Part shown: positions 1 through 5,197 of the stretch, one piece after another | Layout of the letters: each line of letters begins with the position of its first letter | Position numbering within the stretch: the first letter of the stretch is position 1 | From: Deltaproteobacteria bacterium | Lineage (GTDB): Bacteria; Desulfobacterota; GWC2-55-46 | Length of the DNA: 6,461 nucleotides | Direction of reading: 5' to 3' | Assembly: GCA_016182705.1 (NCBI GenBank) | Contig: JACPGA010000232.1 | Location: 1 to 6,461 of the forward strand | Notes under the pieces: generated by a model | The model's input: only the letters and a program-made list of their open reading frames with translations | Databases searched by the model: none | Told to the model about the DNA's origin: nothing | Made by a program: the position numbers and the translations under genes

Positions 1-164
1 ATCATAGGCGGAGCCGGACCGGAGACGAAGGTCTCCGTGGCTCCTCCGGCGCAGCCGGTAAGGAGCGACGGCGCGATATTGACGAGCGCGGAATTGCCGT
101 TATTCGTGACAGTCATCTCTACCGTTATGTCCTGGCCGTTTATTACGCTTGAGGGAGTAAGGCT
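1..164 (-). repeat. Second Ig-like repeat, cut by window edge (from residue 345)
   Basis: It begins SLTPSSVINGQD and continues with MTVTNNGNSALVN, LLTGCAGG and FVSGPAPP. It matches the first half of the preceding repeat (183-704) without any inserted module before the edge. The remainder lies to the left of the window, where more copies are plausible. Confidence 0.6.
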
Positions 165-1196
165 CAAGGCAGAGGTGAAGTCCCCTATGAATACTGAATT
201 TGAGCGCGAAGCGGCGCTTGAAGAGGCTCCGGATGACGCCCGAGCGTCGAAGTAGACTTCTCCTGCGGCGTCCGCGTTGTAAGTCCATATGACCTCCCTT
301 GTCTCACCTGGAGCAAGTGAGAACGGGTCCAGGCCGTAAGCAATGCTTCCAGATGAATGGGACGCAGCCGTCGTGCTGTTGCAGCCTCTTACCGCCCCTA
401 TGAACGATGTAGCCGTAGTACCGGAATAGCAGATCTCTTCAGAATCGATAAAAAGCGTTCCGCTTGAGGGAAACCCCGCGGTTGAGGCCGCGTTTACAGT
501 CGAAACCGTAGCGTTCAGGCTGCCGGTTAAAAGAGTGGCACCGTAAAAAGGGCCGCCAGCTGCAGACACTATCGGGCGCGATGGTGACGGCGGGTCAGGG
601 CTCGAACTCAACGCCGGCTTCGATGAAGTCGAGCGGTTTGTTATCTGCATTGAAACGGAGATAATATCTCCGGTGCCCACCGACGCGGGAGAGGCCGTAA
701 GCGACGTTTCCAGGGAGCGCCTCGTCCATGACGGGGCTGTCCCTGACATGGTAAAGCCGCTTTGTGTGGAAACAGATACCGATGAAAAGCTGTCCGTGGA
801 ATCCGAGGCCGCCGCTACCGGCACGACGGCTATGTTGAAAACGACGCTCTCCAGCGGGTCTATCCGGCTCGCGGTCGACCCGTTGCTGCACGCGCCGCCT
901 GCCTGCACGAGCTCGAAGTTGATCGACCCGGCAGACACAGAATTTACGCACCAGCCTGCAGGCGGGACGGTAGCTGCGCTGAATGAGTACTTCGCGGTAT
1001 TTATATTGAATGTTATGGACCTTATATCCCTTGTTGGGCCATTGTTCCTCACGGTCACTGGTATGACAGCCTGTGGGTCGGCCATAACTGCTTCAGTCCC
1101 GGCTGGCACAGTAAGCGAGAAAGTGTCGGCAAGGGCCGGTGTGAGTCCAGCGAAAAGGAATATCGCTATGATTGCCATGAGCCTCAGGGTTTTCAT
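1..1196 (-). CDS. Exported Ig-like repeat protein in the PilY1 position of a minor-pilin operon (3' end outside window)
   Basis: An open frame of 398 complete codons runs from the ATG at 1196-1194 to the window edge with no stop, so the C-terminus is missing. Residues 1-23 form a Sec signal peptide: K2 and R5, a hydrophobic core to L18, then the ALA motif at 21-23 followed by D24. Residues 24-160 form a first beta-rich domain containing VTVRNNGPTRDI. Residues 165-338 and 345 to the edge are two related Ig-like repeats (SLTASPASVGTGD against SLTPSSVINGQD; MQITNRS against MTVTNNG) of the CARDB/DUF11 kind found in bacterial surface proteins. The first repeat is split by a distinct module at about residues 226-288. 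Cysteines are 83, 103, 256, 272 and 382. The start overlaps the preceding stop (ATGA), with GAGGA four bases upstream. In comparable pilus loci this position encodes PilY1, and no PilY1 propeller is visible here. An adhesin or pilus-tip role is inferred. Confidence 0.85.
   Translation of the reverse strand, partial: MKTLRLMAIIAIFLFAGLTPALADTFSLTVPAGTEAVMADPQAVIPVTVRNNGPTRDIRSITFNINTAKYSFSAATVPPAGWCVNSVSAGSINFELVQAGGACSNGSTASRIDPLESVVFNIAVVPVAAASDSTDSFSSVSVSTQSGFTMSGTAPSWTRRSLETSLTASPASVGTGDIISVSMQITNRSTSSKPALSSSPDPPSPSRPIVSAAGGPFYGATLLTGSLNATVSTVNAASTAGFPSSGTLFIDSEEICYSGTTATSFIGAVRGCNSTTAASHSSGSIAYGLDPFSLAPGETREVIWTYNADAAGEVYFDARASSGASSSAASRSNSVFIGDFTSALSLTPSSVINGQDITVEMTVTNNGNSALVNIAPSLLTGCAGGATETFVSGPAPPM
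183..704 (-). repeat. First Ig-like repeat, interrupted (residues 165-338)
   Basis: This protein-level repeat opens with SLTASPASVGTGD and MQITN and aligns with the second copy at 1-164. Its N-terminal half reaches the PIVSAAGGP segment near residue 217. Its C-terminal half resumes at SLAPGETREVIWTYNADAAG (residues 293-312) and ends VFIGD. In ordinary repeats of this kind, as I know them, these halves are nearly contiguous. Here about 75 residues separate them. A Ser/Ala-rich stretch at residues 317-334 precedes the next copy. Confidence 0.6.
333..521 (-). other. Module inserted inside the first Ig-like repeat (residues about 226-288)
   Basis: Residues 226-288 do not resemble the flanking Ig-like halves. 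Key segments are GFPSSGTLFIDSEEICYSG, then FIGAVRGCNSTTAASHSSGS. From memory this follows a pattern seen in phage tail or head and other surface structural proteins: GTxxIxxExIxYTG, then a hydrophobic turn, then TRGxNGTTAAxHxxG. C256 and C272 could pair within the module. Boundaries are approximate and the assignment rests on motif recall, not a search. Confidence 0.5.
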
Positions 1197-1954
1197 GGCG
1201 TCCTCGTAAGGCCCGTGAAGACCTCTCTTCGCGCGTTCGCGTACTTGCCAAGCGATATGACCGCTCTCATGCATTCATCAAAAGGCGGCCCGGCTGGCGC
1301 TCCACAGGTATTGCCGGTCCCGAACGCCGCCTCTTGCGGGTGGGCAATCCTCAAAGAATAGATGTCCCCGGGCGTACCCGTAACCCTTACGGTATAGGTA
1401 AGAGTTGCCGGGGCAGCCGCGCTTATCCTGTACCGTATCCTTTCAGGCATAACGGCGGTGTTCGAGCTCGCGATGAGGTTTGCCGAGGCGGCCGGGTTGG
1501 CGCAGTCTATAACATTATTATCGTAAAGTTCGATGCCCAGATTCGAAGCCGATGCCCAGTAGGCAACGGCGTATATTGTTCTGGCCGGGTTCGCTCCGGT
1601 CGTTGTTATAACGCTCTCAAACGGCTCGCACGCGTATGGAAGCGCAAGGACCGAGTCCCTTGCCTCGTATTCAAGCACCTCAACATCGAACCTGCCGCCC
1701 CCAAGCGTTTTGTCCTTGTACCCCTCTTCCCAGACCCAGTTGGCTGACACAGGGTTTTTCTTGAGCCGCCCGGTTGCGGTCTCAACTCCGGCTTCCGCCT
1801 GATACAAGGCCCTTGAAGAGACGGCCTCGCCTGTTGACTCTTCTATGCCTGTAGAAAAGAGCGAGGCGAATACAATACCCAGGGTAGTCACAATGGCCAG
1901 GATAAGTACGACCGAGACGACCGAGGCTCCACTGTTATTTATCTTATGCCTCAT
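1193..1954 (-). CDS. PilX/GspK-like minor prepilin, 253 aa
   Basis: The N-terminus fits a class III signal: basic MRHKINNSG, cleavage expected after G9, then a hydrophobic helix at about residues 10-32. Mature position 5 is Ser14, not the Glu found in most pilins. This absence is typical of GspK and occurs in PilX-type proteins. The segment ALYQAEAGVETATGRL (50-64) is the PilX/GspK helix signature after the membrane part. Four cysteines (109, 151, 217, 228) allow two disulfides, with the last pair in a short C-terminal loop. The start overlaps the PilW-like stop (ATGA) and has AGGGG six bases upstream; the stop overlaps the next start. It probably sits at the tip of the pilus or pseudopilus complex with the three preceding proteins. 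PilX and GspK cannot be separated from sequence alone. Confidence 0.8.
   Translation of the reverse strand: MRHKINNSGASVVSVVLILAIVTTLGIVFASLFSTGIEESTGEAVSSRALYQAEAGVETATGRLKKNPVSANWVWEEGYKDKTLGGGRFDVEVLEYEARDSVLALPYACEPFESVITTTGANPARTIYAVAYWASASNLGIELYDNNVIDCANPAASANLIASSNTAVMPERIRYRISAAAPATLTYTVRVTGTPGDIYSLRIAHPQEAAFGTGNTCGAPAGPPFDECMRAVISLGKYANARREVFTGLTRTP
1201..1205 (-). promoter_or_regulatory. Ribosome binding site of the Ig-repeat protein gene
   Basis: GAGGA lies four bases before the ATG at 1196-1194. The spacing is short but usable, and the start is also placed by the ATGA overlap and by the signal peptide that follows directly. Confidence 0.5.
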
Positions 1955-2484
1955 CGGAAGCCCCTGGGGTGAACGCTCGCCTTAACGTCAAGCGTTGCCT
2001 GCCCGCTCGCGAGCGCCATATTCATGCTGACAGTCCATAACTCCGCGGCCGAAGCCGCGGCAGTGCCGTCAGATTTGAGGTACTCGAATGTAAGGGAGCT
2101 CACGCCTGTGGCCAGAGCGTACTCAGGGTCTCCAGCCCCTGTGCCGTCCCTCAGTTTCAAGGTGTTGCCGTCCAGCCTCAACCCCCTGCCCTCATAGCTT
2201 GAGTTCAGGAAGCGTATTTCGGAAGCTGTCATGACCGGAACGTCCGAAGCAGACGCGGTGCAGGAATTGCCCGAAGCTGTGCATTTCATCAGGCGAAGTT
2301 CCCTTGATACACGCTCAAGCGCGAGTGTCGACTGCTGCGTGACTTCCTTCTGGTCGGATAGAGCTTCAAATGACCTCGTGGCCTGGTAAATGAGCATGCC
2401 CGCTGTCACCGCCACAATGCCAAGCAGCACCATCGAGAGGATCAGCTCTATAAGTGTGAAGCCGCTTTGAGTAGATTTATTCAT
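1951..2484 (-). CDS. PilW/GspJ-like minor prepilin, 177 aa
   Basis: The prepilin signal is MNKSTQSG followed by FTLIELILSMVLLG. Cleavage is expected after G8, and Glu13 is the conserved +5 residue. The long N-terminal helix continues through ALERVSRELRLM (55-66), and a beta-rich part follows with GVSSLTFEYLKSDG (127-140). The end, SVHPRGFR, resembles the VxPRN-type C-terminus of PilW/GspJ proteins. C68 and C75 form a close pair. I chose the ATG at 2484-2482, which overlaps the PilV-like stop as TGATG. An in-frame ATG at 2532 would put 16 extra residues before the prepilin leader, an unusually long leader, although AAAGGT lies nine bases before it. The stop overlaps the PilX-like start. It is a component of the minor-pilin or pseudopilin tip complex. 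Confidence 0.83.
   Translation of the reverse strand: MNKSTQSGFTLIELILSMVLLGIVAVTAGMLIYQATRSFEALSDQKEVTQQSTLALERVSRELRLMKCTASGNSCTASASDVPVMTASEIRFLNSSYEGRGLRLDGNTLKLRDGTGAGDPEYALATGVSSLTFEYLKSDGTAAASAAELWTVSMNMALASGQATLDVKASVHPRGFR
1961..1965 (-). promoter_or_regulatory. Ribosome binding site of the PilX/GspK-like gene
   Basis: AGGGG lies six bases before the ATG at 1954-1952, within the last codons of the PilW-like gene. It supports the ATGA-overlap start. Confidence 0.55.
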
Positions 2485-2894
2485 CAATGGTCCGTCATTA
2501 CCGTAACTACGTCGATTGCCCCGCCCTGCCATGATACGGTGACCTTTACCCGTTTGGCGCTTATGTCCGTGTCGTTACAGTTCGGCATTGTCCCGGCCGG
2601 GAGGTCAAGGTCGGCCTCGTTCACGCAGTAGACTTCCACTTCCCGCGTGAACCTGTCATACGGGGCTGTAAGGGCCGCTGGAGCTTCAGAGACAATCGAG
2701 TTGAAGCCGTTGGCCTTTTTGTCCGCGATTATTCTTTCAATCTTCTCCTGCCCGAGGGCGGTTGCCTGGACGACCTGCGCCTGCGTGGAGGAGCCGAGCC
2801 CGGCGAAATAGTAGAGCAGTCCCGTGCCCATTATTCCCATGAGCACGATGACCATCAGCGTCTCTATGAGAGTGAAGCCGCTGTTTTTCATCAT
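2484..2894 (-). CDS. PilV/GspI-like minor prepilin, 136 aa
   Basis: The short leader MMKNSG is followed by FTLIETLMVIVLMGIMGTG. Cleavage is expected after G6, and Glu11 is at +5 of the mature protein. The remainder is compact: a helix through ALGQEKIERIIADKK (46-60), a beta segment REVEVYC, and the strand KRVKVTVSWQGG (114-125), a pattern typical of PilV/GspI. C90 and C106 bracket an acidic loop and may be bonded. The first ATG overlaps the FimT-like stop (ATGA). A second ATG follows immediately, so the start could be one codon later without changing the prediction. The length is normal for the family. It is likely to act with its neighbours as a minor pilin that primes assembly. Confidence 0.83.
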   Translation of the reverse strand: MMKNSGFTLIETLMVIVLMGIMGTGLLYYFAGLGSSTQAQVVQATALGQEKIERIIADKKANGFNSIVSEAPAALTAPYDRFTREVEVYCVNEADLDLPAGTMPNCNDTDISAKRVKVTVSWQGGAIDVVTVMTDH

Positions 2895-3490
2895 TGCACC
2901 GCCGTAAAGCCGGTGTTTGGCGTAACGGTTATCAGAGCCGACTCGCCTCCCCTTGAGACCGTGATGGTCTTAGCGGCTGTAAGCGCGGCCCCGTCGCTGT
3001 CAAGCGGCACGCCGAGAGAGTCGAACGAGAGAACACCGGGGATTGAGCCGCCGAAGTTGGCCGTCGCGGTAAACCCGGCGTAATCCCCGCTTTCCATTGA
3101 AACGCAGAAGTACTCAGCGCCTGTTGAAGGAAGGCGGCCGCTTTCCACCTGGCCGGAGCCGTTAGGGTTTTCTCCCCACGCGCCGTTGTTGTCCGCGTCG
3201 TTCACTATGGCGTACTGGTTCGCGCCAACGCAGTTCGCGTCCGCCACATTGAAGCGTACCCTGTAGAGGAAGTACGGGTTGACGGTCTGGGGCGTGTCAA
3301 GCCCGCCTCTGAGCATGGCGAGCGATTGGGCGTAGCGTATATCATCGGCGACTTTTCTCGCGAAGGCTGGCACTGTGAGGGGGGCCTGTCCCCTGAAAAG
3401 ATAAGGCGCGGCCACAGCCGCCAGAATAGCGGCAAGCAGCATCGTCATTATCAGCTCGATTATGGTGAAGCCTTTTTTTTCCATGTACAT
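2891..3490 (-). CDS. FimT/GspH-like minor prepilin, 199 aa
   Basis: The leader MYMEKKG is followed by FTIIELIMTMLLAAILAAVA. Cleavage is expected after G7, with Glu12 at +5. The segment VADDIRYAQSLAMLRG (47-62) is the GspH/FimT signature after the membrane helix. The C-terminal strands end TVTPNTGFTAVQ, in the expected place for this fold. An acidic, Asn-rich loop with D98, D100, N101 and N102 could bind a metal. C87 and C129 may pair. It opens the downstream block, 33 bases after the glycosyltransferase stop. Two starts are possible: ATG at 3490, with AAGGCG 11 bases upstream, or ATG at 3484, favoured if transcription starts at the promoter next to it. A run of eight A residues lies in codons 4-6. 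Confidence 0.83.
   Translation of the reverse strand: MYMEKKGFTIIELIMTMLLAAILAAVAAPYLFRGQAPLTVPAFARKVADDIRYAQSLAMLRGGLDTPQTVNPYFLYRVRFNVADANCVGANQYAIVNDADNNGAWGENPNGSGQVESGRLPSTGAEYFCVSMESGDYAGFTATANFGGSIPGVLSFDSLGVPLDSDGAALTAAKTITVSRGGESALITVTPNTGFTAVQ
3473..3480 (-). repeat. A8 homopolymer in codons 4-6 of the fimT-like gene
   Basis: Eight consecutive A residues on the coding strand are flanked by G on both sides. Losing one A brings in a TAA at 3462-3460. Gaining one A leads to a TGA at 3344-3342. Either slip would therefore truncate the first protein of the coupled operon. Whether the tract varies in nature cannot be seen from one sequence. Confidence 0.5.
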
Positions 3491-3492
3491 CG

Positions 3493-3522
3493 ATTATATT
3501 ACGCCTTAAAGGCCGTCTTCAA
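3493..3522 (-). promoter_or_regulatory. Candidate sigma70 promoter for the minor-pilin operon
   Basis: TTGAAG at 3522-3517, an 18-base spacer, and a consensus TATAAT at 3498-3493 fill the only intergenic gap. The spacer contains GCCTTTAAGGC (3513-3503), two 5-base inverted arms around one base, which is too short to call an operator. The expected start, about seven bases past the -10, falls inside the first codons of the gene. That implies a nearly leaderless message starting translation at the ATG at 3484, or a chance match. No GG-N10-GC sigma54 element was seen in the gap. Confidence 0.45.
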
Positions 3523-3523
3523 G

Positions 3524-5197
3524 TCAGAGCTTGTAGATGAATATCGAATAGCCTATATGGCCCACCGGCTTCATCTCTCTGAAGGGCTTGTAGAAGTCGC
3601 GCTCTGGGAGGTACACGCCCTGGAGCATTGTCGCGCTTATGGCGAACCAGCCCTTAAGCTCGATGTCTTCTTTCATGTTGATGGGCTCTGGTATGTAGTA
3701 GCCGGGCAGGTACTCGTAATCTATCCCGTAGTACTTCGGATCTGAGAAACCGAAGTACGCGAGCTTGATACGCTCAATGCCGCTGCTGTCCATGAACTCC
3801 TTGAGGCCCGGGAGGTCCTGTCCCCAGTCGAGGTTCGAGTCGACAAGATATTTATACCCGTTCTTCGGCCCGCCGATGAACTCGTTGAAGTACGCGAGCT
3901 GGTGCGGAAATATCATGGCAGCTGCGTAAGCGTACCAGACGACGCACGCGTAAAATATCGCCCTGGCGAGCTTCATGCTCTCTGTCTTGATCGAAGGCAC
4001 GAAGCCGATGAGCACGAATATGAACGGATATGCGGGGAGCACGTGGCGCAGCCCGATATTTACCTTCTGCGCCGAGAACGCAAAAAAGATAAGAAGCGGC
4101 GGCAGTATTATGAACGCCGCTTTCATAAGCCGTTCCTTTTCCCGCGAGAAATATAAAAGCGCGGCGCACAGAAATATAAGCGTCGGTATCGGCGTTTTTA
4201 TGAGGAAAGCCATAGGGAAATAACTCGCCCAACCGGTCGCCGAATACTGGCCCATGAAAAACGCGGCCCGCCCTGACCCGGCACCCGCCACAGACCCTGC
4301 GAGCCCGTACAGATATGATTCAGGCAGGAGTTTCCATTCGTTCAGGAAATGTAAAAAGCGCGCTGGCCCGGTCGGCTGGAAGGCAGTCCAGTCAGGAGGG
4401 GCGTAACCCGGGGAGCTTGAATGAAAACTGAACCCGTACACCGCCCAGATGAAAAGATACGTAAGACCAATCAGCAGGGCCAAGTACCCGAGAGTTTTTT
4501 TAAGCCCTGCCCTTCTACCCGCGATAAGAAAAGCCGCCAGCATGAACGGCGTTACAAGCAACGTCGTGTGTTTTGACGCGAGGCCCATGGCGAAGAAAAA
4601 CGCCGCGAGACTGGTCTTTTTCGCGTCAATGCCTTCAGCCGCTGTCAGGTACAGGTAGTATGCGGTTATGAAAAAGAAGGCCGTCGCCTGAAGGTCGGTC
4701 GTGGCAAGCGTTGAGTGCGCCAGTATGTTGGGCGAGAGGACAAGGAAAAAAAGCGAAAGAAACCCTCCGGCTGTGCCCCAGAGGCGCCTTGACCATGCGA
4801 ACACAAAAGCTCCAAGGAGCGCGCCGAGAAGGATATTCGGCAGGCGGCTGAGGAAGAGTACCGCCTGCCCGTTAATTTTGTTCTCGTAAAGGAACTTCAG
4901 GGAATACGGAAAAAACCGCGAACCCTTTGCCCCTTCAGGTTCTATCGTTCTGTCGAAATCAAGATCAAGAAAAAGGGCCGGGAACAGCGCCGACAGCGAC
5001 CTGCCGAGCACAGGGTGGTTTAGCGGCGACAGGTAGTCCATGCCCTCGGTCAGGTAGGCGTACCCGGCCATGATGTGGGCAGGCTCGTCCCATGTGTTCG
5101 ATTTTTTTCGGGCAATGGAAGACCCAAGCCCGATGAACAGGGCCAGTAAAAGCGCCGCCCCGATAAATACTTTGTATCTTGTGAAAAAGCCTATCAT
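3524..5197 (-). CDS. GT39/ArnT/PMT-like integral membrane glycosyltransferase, 557 aa
   Basis: This is a GT-C fold enzyme of the dolichyl-phosphate-mannose-protein mannosyltransferase/ArnT superfamily. Such enzymes transfer a sugar from a polyprenyl-phosphate donor at the outer face of the inner membrane. TM1 is about residues 10-28. The next loop carries TWDEPAH (35-41) with the catalytic-type D37 and E38, then LNHPVLGRSL (59-68). HSTLATTDLQATAFFF (161-176) is the second conserved signature. Several more hydrophobic spans run to about 430, with NIGLRHVLPAYPF (380-392) between spans. The C-terminal part has SNLDWGQDL (454-462), characteristic of bacterial members, and a soluble tail. The length is normal. 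The start overlaps the YfhO-like stop (ATGA) and has AAGGGG nine bases upstream. The acceptor is unknown; surface glycan, lipid or pilin are all possible. Confidence 0.85.
   Translation of the reverse strand: MIGFFTRYKVFIGAALLLALFIGLGSSIARKKSNTWDEPAHIMAGYAYLTEGMDYLSPLNHPVLGRSLSALFPALFLDLDFDRTIEPEGAKGSRFFPYSLKFLYENKINGQAVLFLSRLPNILLGALLGAFVFAWSRRLWGTAGGFLSLFFLVLSPNILAHSTLATTDLQATAFFFITAYYLYLTAAEGIDAKKTSLAAFFFAMGLASKHTTLLVTPFMLAAFLIAGRRAGLKKTLGYLALLIGLTYLFIWAVYGFSFHSSSPGYAPPDWTAFQPTGPARFLHFLNEWKLLPESYLYGLAGSVAGAGSGRAAFFMGQYSATGWASYFPMAFLIKTPIPTLIFLCAALLYFSREKERLMKAAFIILPPLLIFFAFSAQKVNIGLRHVLPAYPFIFVLIGFVPSIKTESMKLARAIFYACVVWYAYAAAMIFPHQLAYFNEFIGGPKNGYKYLVDSNLDWGQDLPGLKEFMDSSGIERIKLAYFGFSDPKYYGIDYEYLPGYYIPEPINMKEDIELKGWFAISATMLQGVYLPERDFYKPFREMKPVGHIGYSIFIYKL

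Noticed and set aside
673..1209. Plus-strand open frame of 178 codons opposite the Ig-repeat gene
   Set aside because: It lies wholly antisense to a well-supported exported protein, has no recognisable domain, and reflects the GC-rich codon pattern of the real gene.
1334..1747. Plus-strand open frame opposite the PilX-like gene
   Set aside because: The composition is Arg/Gly/Pro-rich with no domain or convincing start, and it is antisense to a clear prepilin.
2485..2532. Upstream ATG extending the PilW-like protein by 16 residues
   Set aside because: The extension would precede the prepilin leader and lies inside the PilV-like gene. The TGATG start gives a normal leader.
3503..3513. GCCTTTAAGGC as a terminator or operator
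   Set aside because: The arms are only 5 bases around a single base and no T tract follows on the coding strand. It is too weak to call.
3852..4232. Second minus-strand frame inside the GT39-like gene
   Set aside because: It overlaps conserved GT39 motifs in another frame and has a low-complexity Arg/Ala-rich product; it is a shadow.
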